DNA of 64,000 nucleotides. Origin: an uncultured Bacteroides sp. GTDB lineage: Bacteria > Bacteroidota > Bacteroidia > Chitinophagales > Chitinophagaceae. The position numbers and the translations under genes were made by a program. The stretch covers positions 1 through 64,000 of the forward strand of contig CABHOP010000020.1 in the NCBI GenBank assembly GCA_902168085.1, written 5' to 3'. How positions within the stretch are numbered: position 1 is the stretch's first letter; every line of letters begins with the position of its first letter. Under the pieces are notes generated by a model, which made no database searches, was not told the origin of the DNA, and saw only the letters and a program-made list of their open reading frames with translations. This document shows, in pieces, positions 23,734-32,497 of this stretch.

Positions 23734-25698
23734 CTATTTTTTGTTAATCAGCTCTGCTCCTGCAGTACCTGTTTGTTGGGTGCTGCCGCTTTGCGCATCA
23801 TTTTTGGTGTCGCTATTGCCGCCGATAGCACGGTCGGGCTGCTGTGTTTTAGGTCTTGTTTTGCTGTCTATGCTTTTGCTTTCAGGTTGGTTCCATTCCG
23901 CAGCGTGCAGGTAGTAGCCTTTCAGCTCCGGTTCTTTTTCTACCTCGGCTTCTACACGGTGTGCATTTGCATATTTGTCATTGCGGATACCTGTTACCTG
24001 CCAGCTCACTTCTACATTGGGCTGATTGGTTTGGATTTTGAATTTATTGCCACTTACTTTTTCAGCTACGATAGCCTGTGCAAACGTACCGATAACTGTC
24101 AGCTGGTAGCGGAAGTCTTTATTCAGCGCTTCGAAGTAGCCGGGCAGGGTAACCGTTGCATAACCGTTGGCATCTGTAGTGATGTTGCCATTATATACGT
24201 TCATCATATCTGGACTTTCTACAAAGCTGTGGTACAAGTATTTATTTTCAGGGTCTTGGGGGTGGTCTATTTTGAAAGTACCGCTACCTTTAGCAATGCT
24301 GCCAGTTATTTGCACATTGCCGCTAAAGTAACCTGCATAGTTGGTAGTAGCACCTGTGGCGTAGCCATAAATACCATAGCGTGTAGCCGGTGCGGTAGCA
24401 CCGCCGATGGTATTGGCATAGCCATATACACCATAAGTATTACCACCACCCGTAGTAGCCGCGAAGGATGAGTTTTTGTTGTAACCCACTACACCTATAC
24501 CGCCTGTAGAAGTACCTTCCACACCTGCTGTATTTCCCGAACCATACACACCCAGGTCCTGGTTGCCGGTGCTGAAGTTGGCGTTACAATTCTGCAATGG
24601 TACACCCTGGTAGCCAATACCGTGGATACCCGTACCATAGTTGCTGGTATTATATGCACCGGAAACACCACCTTTCAGACAGCCTTGTGTAGTGTATGAA
24701 TAACCGTAAATGGCAGCAAAAGTATCTATAGCAGGTACGGGAGTAGCGGGCTGCATAACCGTAAGCCTGCTGGTAGGTGCAGAGGTGCCGAAGCCTGATG
24801 CACCTGTAGATACCACAATACCGCGGCCGGCAGTACCACCATCGAAGAAGCCTGCAACACCGGCGCCAGTAGCCACACCCCAGATACCATTACCTGTACC
24901 TGTAGCCACGCCCACCGTACCACCCAGTGTACCTGTGGAAAGGCCGTACACACCGTTTTGTGAACCGCTGACACCTATTACGCCTATGCCTGTAGTAGAC
25001 TCGCCATATATGGAACCTGATGTAGCGATAGAAGTAGCCGGTGTAGCCACCAGGGTAGAGCGTACACCATTACCAATAGAACCGGCTGTTACCTGGAATT
25101 TTATATTAGGAGAAAGGGTTGCAGTATTAACGCCAACAGAGGTGCCATCGTCTGTCAGTTGTGAGTTGCCCACAGCAGTAGAGCTGAGAAACTTAGCTAT
25201 GGTATGGTTAGTGCCGGCTACACTGCTACATGTAGTAGCCGTAGTTGCAGTTGTGGCGGTAGTAGCTGTGGCAGCACTATTAGCGGTATTGGCATTTACA
25301 GCAGTAGCTGCATGCAGCGCAAATGGCACACTCAGCAGTTGCACAGCACCCAGGTTGGTATAAGCAGTGCCACCTGCCGGGTCTATTTCCACTTGTATAA
25401 ATTTATCATTTGTGCCCCATGCTACGCTGTTCATAGTGCCGGTTACGGGCGTGCCCGCACCAATCTGGATATTGTAAAGGCCAAACTGGTTGGTAGTAGC
25501 CGTTTGTGTTTCAACATATTCGGGCGTACCTGCGGCAGAACCATCCAGTACGCTGATGCGCATAGCTATGTTTTGGCCGGCCAGCGGCGCACCTGCGTTA
25601 TCGCGGGCTACACCCTGGTAGTTGAATTTTTGCGGTGCCTGCGCCCAGGTAGCTGCCGAAAGCAACACCATTGCGAATGTTATAAGTGTTTTTTTCAT
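23734..25698 (-). CDS. large secreted Gly/Thr-rich repeat protein
   Basis: A 654-residue secreted protein with a signal peptide ending TWAQ. The N-terminal about 130 residues (FNYQGVARDNAGAPLAG, LYNIQIGAGTPVTG, VQLLSVPFALHA) form a domain common at the front of Bacteroidota surface proteins. A Thr/Ala tract (TATTATTATTATT) follows, then a central region of degenerate short repeats of the type GVYGxxxG, GIGVVGYN and YGIYGYATG, reminiscent of beta-helical tail-fibre-like stalks. A compact C-terminal domain starts at about 495 (FKIDHPQDPENKYLYHSFVESPDMM) and continues to GNKFKIQTNQPNVEVSW. The tail is disordered. No T9SS sorting domain is seen. An adhesive or structural surface role is inferred. 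Confidence 0.8.
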   Translation of the reverse strand: MKKTLITFAMVLLSAATWAQAPQKFNYQGVARDNAGAPLAGQNIAMRISVLDGSAAGTPEYVETQTATTNQFGLYNIQIGAGTPVTGTMNSVAWGTNDKFIQVEIDPAGGTAYTNLGAVQLLSVPFALHAATAVNANTANSAATATTATTATTATTCSSVAGTNHTIAKFLSSTAVGNSQLTDDGTSVGVNTATLSPNIKFQVTAGSIGNGVRSTLVATPATSIATSGSIYGESTTGIGVIGVSGSQNGVYGLSTGTLGGTVGVATGTGNGIWGVATGAGVAGFFDGGTAGRGIVVSTGASGFGTSAPTSRLTVMQPATPVPAIDTFAAIYGYSYTTQGCLKGGVSGAYNTSNYGTGIHGIGYQGVPLQNCNANFSTGNQDLGVYGSGNTAGVEGTSTGGIGVVGYNKNSSFAATTGGGNTYGVYGYANTIGGATAPATRYGIYGYATGATTNYAGYFSGNVQITGSIAKGSGTFKIDHPQDPENKYLYHSFVESPDMMNVYNGNITTDANGYATVTLPGYFEALNKDFRYQLTVIGTFAQAIVAEKVSGNKFKIQTNQPNVEVSWQVTGIRNDKYANAHRVEAEVEKEPELKGYYLHAAEWNQPESKSIDSKTRPKTQQPDRAIGGNSDTKNDAQSGSTQQTGTAGAELINKK

Positions 25699-25738
25699 AA
25701 TGTCGAATTTTTCAATGAAGTGATTTTCAATAATGAGG

Positions 25739-26260
25739 TTAATTGATCTTGTTTATTTTATAGGATGCCAGCTGCGCGGCACCGTTCAATGGTTGGTAAG
25801 AAACAGACAACATATAGGTGGCATTAGCTATGCCGGTCATATCTATCTGCAGCTTACCCCGGTTTTCAGTAACAGATACCTTATTGTTCAGTATCTGCTT
25901 GCCGGTGATGTCTTGCAGACTATACCAGATGGTGCCGTTCGATGGCAGGTTATATTGCAGGTACACAGTGCTGGATGTAGGGTTGGGGTATACCTGCAGG
26001 TTTTGGTAGAGGGCTACCCGGTCTTTTATGCCCGTGCTGGGGGGCATGGGCTGCAGTATGCCTTGTGTTACGATGATATTGGATGAGGTGGCGGTATGTA
26101 CTACGGTCATTTCGGCTACCGACCATTCGTAAGTGTTTGTGCCGATGTTGGCTGCGCCCCCGGCGCTGTTAATAGTAGATGGCGTGATGCTTTGCCCGCG
26201 GATATAACCGCTTACGAGCAGCAGCAACAGGCTCATTAGAAGTGCTCTTTTCATATGCAT
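25739..26260 (-). CDS. secreted protein with type IX secretion sorting domain
   Basis: A 173-residue protein (start at ATG 26260, MHMKRALL; the second ATG at 26254 is equally possible). It has a signal peptide ending YIRGQ, a short mature region and a type A T9SS C-terminal sorting domain: YQNLQVYPNPTSSTVYLQYNLP, DITGKQIL and IANATYMLSVSY. The domain directs export through the outer membrane by the type IX system, found only in Bacteroidota. Almost no cargo lies between signal and sorting domain (about 65 residues), so this is a small surface or secreted protein. It lies 40 bp upstream of the repeat-rich protein gene and may be cotranscribed. Confidence 0.85.
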   Translation of the reverse strand: MHMKRALLMSLLLLLVSGYIRGQSITPSTINSAGGAANIGTNTYEWSVAEMTVVHTATSSNIIVTQGILQPMPPSTGIKDRVALYQNLQVYPNPTSSTVYLQYNLPSNGTIWYSLQDITGKQILNNKVSVTENRGKLQIDMTGIANATYMLSVSYQPLNGAAQLASYKINKIN

Positions 26261-26375
26261 TTTTTTAGAGTTGACAATGAATGTTAAAACTTGAATGCAA
26301 AATGTGCCTGTTTGTAATGGAAATGTCACGTAGAACTACTTGATTTTAAAAAGTAATATGACTGAAATAAAGAAT

Positions 26376-26407
26376 TTTCAAAATTTTAATAAGAATGCAT
26401 ACCTTTG
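26376..26407 (+). promoter_or_regulatory. promoter of the PhaE-like gene
   Basis: TTTC (26376-26379) and TACCTTTG (26400-26407) match the -33/-7 consensus with a 20-bp spacer. The leader to the ATG at 26545 would be about 130 nt, unusually long for this window. Confidence 0.65.
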
Positions 26408-26544
26408 CGCCGCCCAAAGGAACTTTTGCCCCCAGAAAAAGTAAGGATAGATTAACAGACCGGAAATATGACGCTAATATTAAATCGGTTTTTTTGTGCT
26501 GTATTGAATTGATAAATCTTTAAACTTTTTAAAAACTACATACG

Positions 26545-28041
26545 ATGGCTAACCAAGACAACAAAAGCTTTGTAGAAAGCGTAATGGACGCTCAGAAGCA
26601 AGCGGTTGAAACAATGGTGGAAAACACCAAGAAATTTACCAATGGTAATGCAATGGTGAACGACACTATTGAGAAAGGCAGTGAATGGTATAAAAACTGG
26701 TTGGACAATCAAAAGACGGTATTTGCTAATACTACAGAAAAGGCTACAAACCTGGGCAGTAATGCACAAAGCAATATGACACAGATGAATGAGTTTTACC
26801 AAAACTGGTTCAATACGCAGATGAACTGGAGCAAACAAATGTGGGACATGAATATGGAGCACATGAAAAATACCACCCAGCAGGCACAAGCCAATGCGCA
26901 ACAAAATGCAAACCCGATGGCTCAATGGGGTAATATGTGGAATAACTGGATGAACGGCTGGAACAACTGGAACAACAACATGAATCAGGCGAATAGCTGG
27001 ATGAACATGATGAACCAGTGGAATAATAACAATCCTATGGATGCATTTAAAAAAGCATCTGAAACGTGGACAGGTTTGTTCAACCAATACTATAACACAC
27101 TGAGCACCGGTTTTGCCGATATGCAGAAGAACGTGCAAAACGGTACGGCACAGGATGCTTACCGCAATATGATAAATGTGAACGAAGGTTTTACCCGCTT
27201 CGTAGAAATGTGGATGCCTTTCTGGAAATCTATCCAGGAAAAAACATTCAACATGGATATGTACAAAAACATGGTAAACCCAGCTACATACAAAGAACTG
27301 ATGGATAAATACTTTGGCTTCCTGCCGGAGAATAGCCGCCAGTACATGCAGCAATACACTGAAATGATGCAGAAAGGTATGGCACAAGCCAGCCAGAATG
27401 GTATGCAACAGTATCAGCAGTTCCGCAACATGCTATCGAACGCTACACCAAGCAGCAACGATATCTTCGGCAACATGCTGAACGGTTATACTACCATGTA
27501 TAACATGATGATGGAAGGTGTATCACCAATCACAAAGCTGATGACGCCCAACCAGTTCACAAAATCGATGATGGAGTGGAACGACATCGCTAACCGTACG
27601 ATGGTTTACAATATCAAAAATGCAGAAATGCAATACATGATATACAACCAAGGCGTGAAAGTGATGGATAGCCTGGCTGAGAATATTGCTGAAAAAGTAC
27701 AGAAAGGTGAAGACATCAATAACATGATGGCCCTGTACCAGGAGTGGCTGAACATCAGTGATAAGGTATTTGTATCCCTGTTTGAAAGCGAAGAGTACAG
27801 CAAAATAATGGCTGAAACCAGCGCTATGCAACTGCGCCTGCGCAAAGATGTGGAAGCACAACTGGAAAAATACCTGGTAGGTGTACCCGTAGCTACACGC
27901 AGCGAAATGGACGAGATGTACAAAACCATCTACGACCTGAAAAAGCAAGTACGCCAACTGGAAAAAATGCTGGAACTGGATAGCACTGAAGAAACAGAAA
28001 CGGAAGAGAAGACAGCAGCTAAAAAAGGTAAGAAAGCATAA
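26545..28041 (+). CDS. PhaE-like protein, Asn/Met/Trp-rich (putative PHA synthase subunit)
   Basis: A 498-residue soluble, helical protein with extreme composition. Residues about 122-170 are nearly all Asn, Met, Trp and Gln (NPMAQWGNMWNNWMNGWNNW and similar). The C-terminal part (YQEWLNISDKVFVSLFESEEYSKIM, then PVATRSEMDEMYKTIYDLKK and a coiled coil) resembles PhaE, the non-catalytic subunit of class III polyhydroxyalkanoate synthase, including the TRSE(M/V)D turn before the coiled coil. The tail is Glu/Lys-rich and ends KKGKKA. No phaC is in the window, although a PhaJ-like hydratase is about 3 kb upstream. An alternative is a phasin-like granule protein. The gene has a strong promoter box and a terminator and looks highly expressed. 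The function is inferred. Confidence 0.6.
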   Translation: MANQDNKSFVESVMDAQKQAVETMVENTKKFTNGNAMVNDTIEKGSEWYKNWLDNQKTVFANTTEKATNLGSNAQSNMTQMNEFYQNWFNTQMNWSKQMWDMNMEHMKNTTQQAQANAQQNANPMAQWGNMWNNWMNGWNNWNNNMNQANSWMNMMNQWNNNNPMDAFKKASETWTGLFNQYYNTLSTGFADMQKNVQNGTAQDAYRNMINVNEGFTRFVEMWMPFWKSIQEKTFNMDMYKNMVNPATYKELMDKYFGFLPENSRQYMQQYTEMMQKGMAQASQNGMQQYQQFRNMLSNATPSSNDIFGNMLNGYTTMYNMMMEGVSPITKLMTPNQFTKSMMEWNDIANRTMVYNIKNAEMQYMIYNQGVKVMDSLAENIAEKVQKGEDINNMMALYQEWLNISDKVFVSLFESEEYSKIMAETSAMQLRLRKDVEAQLEKYLVGVPVATRSEMDEMYKTIYDLKKQVRQLEKMLELDSTEETETEEKTAAKKGKKA

Positions 28042-28068
28042 TTTGAGGAATCAACATATAGTTGAAAG

Positions 28069-28095
28069 ATAAAGGGCTGCATTGCAGCCCTTTAT
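28069..28095. terminator. bidirectional terminator phaE-like / prmC
   Basis: A 12-bp perfect stem ATAAAGGGCTGC (28069-28080) with 28084-28095 and a 3-base loop, T-rich after the plus-strand arm. It lies between convergent genes. Confidence 0.85.
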
Positions 28096-28115
28096 TATTT
28101 TGATGCATTCGATGC

Positions 28116-28970
28116 TTAGAGGCTTGCCTTCAACATGCGTGTATTACCTGCCAGGTCTTCGCGTATCTCTACACTGTAGCCCTTGCTTTCAAACAGTTCT
28201 TTGGTGGCTATAGCATGGTCGGCATCCAGTTCGCAATAAATAAGTCCTTTGGCAGTCAATCTTTCCTTGCCAAAGTCGGCTATCAATCGATAGAACAGCA
28301 ATGGGTCATTGCCCGGCACAAACAGTGCTACGTGTGGCTCATGGTCCAAGACATTGGCATGCAGCGTATGTTGTTCCGTAACCGGTATATAAGGTGGGTT
28401 CGATACGATGATATCAAACGTGCCCAGTTTATTCCTATCTGCTTCTTTCAGGAAATCTACTTGAATGAAAGTTACATCTGCACCCAGGTCTTTTGCATTT
28501 TGCTGTGCTACAGCCAGCGCGCCCTCACTCACATCGCAGGCAGTGATGGTTACATCCGGCAGTTGCAGCTTGGTGGTAACGCTGATGCAGCCACTGCCTG
28601 TGCCTATATCCAGTATATCAGGTTTTGTTTGGTCTTTCTTCACGCCGCGCACCAGCCATTCTACCAGTTCTTCGGTTTCGGGACGGGGTATCAGCACATC
28701 TTCATTTACGGTAAACTCATAGCTCCAGAACCATGCTTTGCCCAGCACATATTGCACCGGGGTAGCGGTTAGTAGTTTATTCTTGGCGGTGTCGAAAGCG
28801 GCTTGTTGCTCTTCTGTAAATGGGGTTTCTTTATTGTCAAGACGCTGTAGTTTGTTAAGCCCGGTCAGGTTTTCCATTATCATATGTGCTATTGCATCGG
28901 CCTCTCCTTCGTCGTATAATGGTTGCAATGCTTTTTTCAGTTCATGAAATCCCTGTCCGTAGTTCAACAT
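28116..28970 (-). CDS. prmC: peptide chain release factor N5-glutamine methyltransferase
   Basis: A 284-residue PrmC/HemK enzyme that methylates the Gln of the GGQ loop in RF1 and RF2, using S-adenosylmethionine. The N-terminal helical domain is followed by PVQYVLGKAWFWSYEFTVNEDVLIPRPETEELVEW, the SAM-binding DIGTGSGCISV, and the catalytic NPPY at about 189-192 (IIVSNPPYIP). Length is normal. It is divergent from ribD across 62 bp. On the minus strand TATCTTTG ends four bases before its ATG, which predicts a leaderless transcript. Confidence 0.95.
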   Translation of the reverse strand: MLNYGQGFHELKKALQPLYDEGEADAIAHMIMENLTGLNKLQRLDNKETPFTEEQQAAFDTAKNKLLTATPVQYVLGKAWFWSYEFTVNEDVLIPRPETEELVEWLVRGVKKDQTKPDILDIGTGSGCISVTTKLQLPDVTITACDVSEGALAVAQQNAKDLGADVTFIQVDFLKEADRNKLGTFDIIVSNPPYIPVTEQHTLHANVLDHEPHVALFVPGNDPLLFYRLIADFGKERLTAKGLIYCELDADHAIATKELFESKGYSVEIREDLAGNTRMLKASL

Positions 28971-28974
28971 GCGG

Positions 28975-28982
28975 CAAAGATA
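28975..28982 (-). promoter_or_regulatory. -7 box of prmC (leaderless arrangement)
   Basis: TATCTTTG on the minus strand is an exact TAnnTTTG match, followed by CCGC and then the prmC ATG (28970). The predicted start of transcription coincides with the start codon. Confidence 0.65.
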
Positions 28983-28998
28983 GTACTAATGCTTTTGT

Positions 28999-29006
28999 TA
29001 CTTTTG
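28999..29006 (+). promoter_or_regulatory. -7 box of the ribD operon
   Basis: TACTTTTG, an exact TAnnTTTG match, 26 bases before the ribD ATG at 29033. It sits back-to-back with the prmC box. Confidence 0.55.
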
Positions 29007-29032
29007 CACTCGTGTCGGTAGGTGCTATATAT

Positions 29033-30085
29033 ATGAAACGTTGCCTGGAGCTGGCAGCACTGGGCAAAGGCCATGTAGCGCCCAACCCTATGGTGGGTGC
29101 TGTGCTGGTGCACAATGGCCGTGTGATAGGCGAGGGCTGGCATCGCCAGTATGGCGAGGCGCATGCCGAGGTGAATTGCCTGGCCAATGTAGCGGATGCA
29201 GATAAGCATCTGATAGCCGAAAGCACCATGTATGTAAGCCTGGAGCCCTGCGCACATACCGGCAAAACACCGCCATGCGCCAACAGGCTGGTGGCGGAGA
29301 AAGTGAAAGAAGTCATCGTCTGTAATATAGACCCGTTTGAAAAAGTGGGTGGCAAGGGATTGGAGATACTACAGCAAAACAATATCGCTACTACTACACA
29401 GGTGCTGGATGCAGAGGGCAAATGGCTCAACCGCAGGTTTTATACTTTCCATCAGCAACAGCGGCCGTATATCATATTGAAATGGGCGCAGTCGGGTAAT
29501 GGCTACTTTGCACCTTATGGTAATAAACGCTACCAGCTTACGAATGCGTATTGCCAAACCTTGGTGCACAAATGGCGCACCGAGGAAGCGGCTATCATGG
29601 TAGGCACGAATACCGCATTGGCAGATGACCCGCAACTAACTGCAAGGCTATGGCAGGGCAAACAACCGTTGCGCATCGTGATAGACAGGTCGCTGATACT
29701 ACCCGCTAACCTGAAGCTGTTTAATAATGAAATGCCTACCTGGGTGGTGAACGATAAAAAGGAGGAACAGGCCGGTAATACAAGCTATATAAAGCTGGAC
29801 TTTGATGGCGACATGCTGCAAGCCCTGATGGCGAAACTGCATGCAGCCAATATTCTTTCCATCATAATAGAAGGCGGCACTAAACTGCTGGATAGTTTCA
29901 TCAAGCGAGGGCTTTGGGATGAAGCCCGCGTCTTCACCGCAGGTAAAGATATAGACCGTGGCTTGCAGGCACCGCTATTGGTAGCAGCGCAGAAAGCTTT
30001 CAGCACTACGCTGGGAACAGATGTGCTGGATGTATACATAAATAAAAAAAGCCCGTACCCATATGTACAGGGCATGGAGCTATAA
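29033..30085 (+). CDS. ribD: bifunctional riboflavin deaminase/reductase
   Basis: A 350-residue RibD that performs the second and third steps of riboflavin synthesis: deamination of the diaminopyrimidine and NADPH-dependent reduction of its ribose. The deaminase zinc site is complete: HAE at 44-46, and C73 and C82 in PCAHTGKTPPC. The reductase domain starts at about 150 (YIILKWAQSGNGYFAP) with VGTNTALADDPQLTAR and IIIEGGTKLLDSF. The start is set at ATG 29033 because the sequence upstream overlaps the prmC promoter. It heads an operon with EamA, YigZ and QueG genes. There is no FMN riboswitch in the 62-bp upstream gap. Confidence 0.95.
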   Translation: MKRCLELAALGKGHVAPNPMVGAVLVHNGRVIGEGWHRQYGEAHAEVNCLANVADADKHLIAESTMYVSLEPCAHTGKTPPCANRLVAEKVKEVIVCNIDPFEKVGGKGLEILQQNNIATTTQVLDAEGKWLNRRFYTFHQQQRPYIILKWAQSGNGYFAPYGNKRYQLTNAYCQTLVHKWRTEEAAIMVGTNTALADDPQLTARLWQGKQPLRIVIDRSLILPANLKLFNNEMPTWVVNDKKEEQAGNTSYIKLDFDGDMLQALMAKLHAANILSIIIEGGTKLLDSFIKRGLWDEARVFTAGKDIDRGLQAPLLVAAQKAFSTTLGTDVLDVYINKKSPYPYVQGMEL

Positions 30086-30088
30086 CCC

Positions 30089-30946
30089 ATGATATACCTG
30101 CTGCTTACCATATTGCTGAACGCGGTGCTGTTCGTATGCTTCAAGCTCTATCCTAAATACAATATAGATACGCTGCAGGCGATAGTGGTGAATTACATTA
30201 CCTGCGTTGTAACGGGTAGTATCTTCATCGGGTATTTCCCTATTTCTGCGCAGAGTGTTTCTTATAGCTGGTTTCCTTTTGCAGTGTTCATGGGTTTCCT
30301 GTTTATCAGCATATTCAATTTTATAGGCTATAGCACGCGCAGGTTTGGTATTACTACTACGTCGGTGGCCAATAAATTATCGTTGGTCATCCCGGTCATC
30401 TTTTCAGTAATTCTATACAATGAAAAGCTGACTGCCGTAAACATTATCGGCATCCTGCTAGCCTTTCCCGCCGTATATTTCAGCACACGGGTGAAGGAAG
30501 ATAAGCATGCCACGAATATCGTGATGCCGGCATTGCTCTTCCTGGCTAGTGGCATGCTGGATGCACTCATGAAATATGCAGAGCATACTTACCTTGAAAA
30601 CAGGCAGATACAGGCTATCTTCCCGATACATATATTTTCGATAGCAGCCATATTGGGGATTACATTGGTTGGTGTACAGGTGGCGCTGGGTAAAACAAAA
30701 CTGCAATGGAGAAATGCTGTTGCGGGTATCGTATTAGGTATTCCCAATTTCTTTTCCATCTACTATCTCATTCGCCTGTTGAATAGCGACTGGCTGGAAA
30801 GCTCTGCCGCTATACCTGTAAATAATATTGGCATTGTAGTGGCCAGCGCATTAGTGGCCATCCTATTCTTTAAAGAACCATTTACCAAATGGCGTGCGGT
30901 GGGTATTGCATTATCCATCCTCGCCATTATACTGATAGCATTGTGA
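30089..30946 (+). CDS. EamA/DMT-family transporter
   Basis: A 285-residue inner membrane protein with ten hydrophobic segments in two repeated halves, the drug/metabolite transporter layout. Helix motifs include NYITCVVTGSIFIGYF, GITTTSVANKLSLVIPVIFSVILYNEKL at the end of the first half and SSAAIPVNNIGIVVASALVAILFFKEPF in the second, the paired (N/K)EKL/KEP features of EamA domains. It begins three bases after ribD and overlaps the next gene at GTGA. A link to riboflavin or queuosine metabolism is suggested only by the operon; the substrate is unknown. Confidence 0.88.
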   Translation: MIYLLLTILLNAVLFVCFKLYPKYNIDTLQAIVVNYITCVVTGSIFIGYFPISAQSVSYSWFPFAVFMGFLFISIFNFIGYSTRRFGITTTSVANKLSLVIPVIFSVILYNEKLTAVNIIGILLAFPAVYFSTRVKEDKHATNIVMPALLFLASGMLDALMKYAEHTYLENRQIQAIFPIHIFSIAAILGITLVGVQVALGKTKLQWRNAVAGIVLGIPNFFSIYYLIRLLNSDWLESSAAIPVNNIGIVVASALVAILFFKEPFTKWRAVGIALSILAIILIAL

Positions 30947-31557
30947 GCAACGAGGTATATAAATATAAGACACTGCAACAACCGGTAACTGCCGAGTTTC
31001 GCGACAGGGGCAGTAAGTTCATTGCCTATGGCTATGCCATCAGCACCCCTGCCGATGTGAAGGAGAAATTACAATTACTGAAGAAAGAACATCCCAAAGC
31101 CGTGCATCATTGCTATGCCTACCGTATAGGTACAGATGGCACACAGTATCGTGCGAATGATGATGGCGAACCATCGGGTAGTGCGGGCAGGCCCATATTG
31201 GGGCAGGTAGATAGCATGGGTATTACCAATACACTGGTGGTAGTGGTTCGCTATTTTGGTGGTACGCTGCTGGGGGTGCCCGGCCTCATCAATGCCTATA
31301 AAACTGTGACCGCCGATGCCCTGCAAACCGGCAGCTTTATAGAAAAATGGGTAGAGCAGGTTGTAGAGGTGCAGTTCGATTATCCTACTATGAGCGAGGT
31401 GTTGTACCTGCTGAAACAGAGCGAGGCGACCATCTACAAGCAAGACCTGCAACTCTTCTGCGCTGTAACCGCAGGTGTACCTAAAAAAGTAGCGGGTGAT
31501 TATATCCGCAGGCTTTCGGAAATTCGTGGTGTAACGGTAAAAGAAGTGAAGGAGTAA
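30943..31557 (+). CDS. YigZ/IMPACT-family protein
   Basis: A 204-residue member of the YigZ/IMPACT (UPF0029) family, whose bacterial role is unsettled. The signature lies in the N-terminal domain: [39 protein letters not shown] and [22 protein letters not shown], followed by a DUF1949-like C-terminal ferredoxin fold. The start is the GTG at 30943 (VSNEVYKYK), which overlaps the EamA stop as GTGA; there is no suitable ATG. Translational coupling to the transporter is likely. Confidence 0.9.
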   Translation: MSNEVYKYKTLQQPVTAEFRDRGSKFIAYGYAISTPADVKEKLQLLKKEHPKAVHHCYAYRIGTDGTQYRANDDGEPSGSAGRPILGQVDSMGITNTLVVVVRYFGGTLLGVPGLINAYKTVTADALQTGSFIEKWVEQVVEVQFDYPTMSEVLYLLKQSEATIYKQDLQLFCAVTAGVPKKVAGDYIRRLSEIRGVTVKEVKE

Positions 31558-31561
31558 AAAC

Positions 31562-32497
31562 TTGTCTGCGCAGGATACACATACCAACCTTATAAAACAG
31601 GAAGCGCAACGCCTGGGCTTTGATGCCTGCGGTGTGAGCATTGCTGTGCAGCTGGATGATGATGCCCGCAGGCTGGAAGCATGGCTGAATAACGGTTTCC
31701 AAGGCAAGATGCAGTACATGGAAAATCACTTCGACCTGCGTACCGACCCGCGCAAGCTGGTACCCGGTGCCAAGTCGGTAGTAACCCTACTGCTCAATTA
31801 CTATCCAGAGCAACAGCAGCAATCCAATGCGCCCAAGATAGCAAAGTATGCCTATGGTACCGATTATCACTATGTGATACGCGAGAAGCTGAATGCGTTG
31901 CTGGCGTTTATGAAAGAAAATATTGGTGAAGTAAATGGCCGTGGCTTTGTAGATAGCGCCCCGGTACTGGAACGTAGCTGGGCTGTACGCAGCGGTCTCG
32001 GCTGGGTAGGGAAGAATGGCAACCTGCTTACGAAACATAGCGGTTCTTTCTTCTTCATCGCTACTCTTATTACCGATCTCGACCTTACGCCCGATGCCCC
32101 TTTCTCTACCGACTATTGTGGCACCTGCACCAAATGTATGGATGCCTGCCCTACGGAAGCCATCGTATCGCCCGCTATTATAAATGGCAGCAAATGTATA
32201 TCCTACCTTACTATAGAGCTGAAACATGCATTGATGCCCGAAGGGCTGGAAGACAAAATGCAGGGCTGGATGTTTGGCTGCGATATATGCCAGGATGTAT
32301 GCCCCTGGAACCGCTTTTCAAAACCCAATCACGAAAAGCATTTCAAACCCATCCCCGAAGTGTTGAATCTCTCTCTGTCAGAATGGGAAAATCTTGGCGA
32401 AGAAGCATTTAAAAAGATATTCAAAGACTCACCCATCAAGCGCAGCAAATGGCAGGGCGTGTTGCGTAATATTCAGGCAGTGAAAGAAAGTAGTTAG
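31562..32497 (+). CDS. queG: epoxyqueuosine reductase
   Basis: A 311-residue QueG, the iron-sulfur cobalamin enzyme that reduces epoxyqueuosine to queuosine in tRNA. Seen: [13 protein letters not shown] at the N-terminus, [24 protein letters not shown] with the catalytic Asp, and two 4Fe-4S cluster motifs, [12 protein letters not shown] and [11 protein letters not shown]. The longer form with C-terminal HEAT repeats is not present; the length is usual for Bacteroidota. The start appears to be TTG at 31562, four bases after the yigZ stop, because no ATG lies between that stop and the conserved region. It is the last gene of the ribD operon. Confidence 0.93.
   Translation: MSAQDTHTNLIKQEAQRLGFDACGVSIAVQLDDDARRLEAWLNNGFQGKMQYMENHFDLRTDPRKLVPGAKSVVTLLLNYYPEQQQQSNAPKIAKYAYGTDYHYVIREKLNALLAFMKENIGEVNGRGFVDSAPVLERSWAVRSGLGWVGKNGNLLTKHSGSFFFIATLITDLDLTPDAPFSTDYCGTCTKCMDACPTEAIVSPAIINGSKCISYLTIELKHALMPEGLEDKMQGWMFGCDICQDVCPWNRFSKPNHEKHFKPIPEVLNLSLSEWENLGEEAFKKIFKDSPIKRSKWQGVLRNIQAVKESS

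Noticed and set aside
24710..25363. 217-residue Val/Pro/Thr-rich frame on the plus strand
   Set aside because: It is antisense to the repeat-rich secreted protein; its composition simply mirrors the Gly/Thr repeats of the real gene.
26536..27408. 290-residue His/Val/Leu-rich frame opposite the PhaE-like gene
   Set aside because: It is antisense to the Asn/Met/Trp-rich region; the His and Val come from reversed Met and Asn codons, and it has no family features or promoter.
28971..29032. FMN riboswitch upstream of ribD
   Set aside because: The prmC-ribD gap is 62 bp, too short for an RFN element, and none of its conserved sequence is present.
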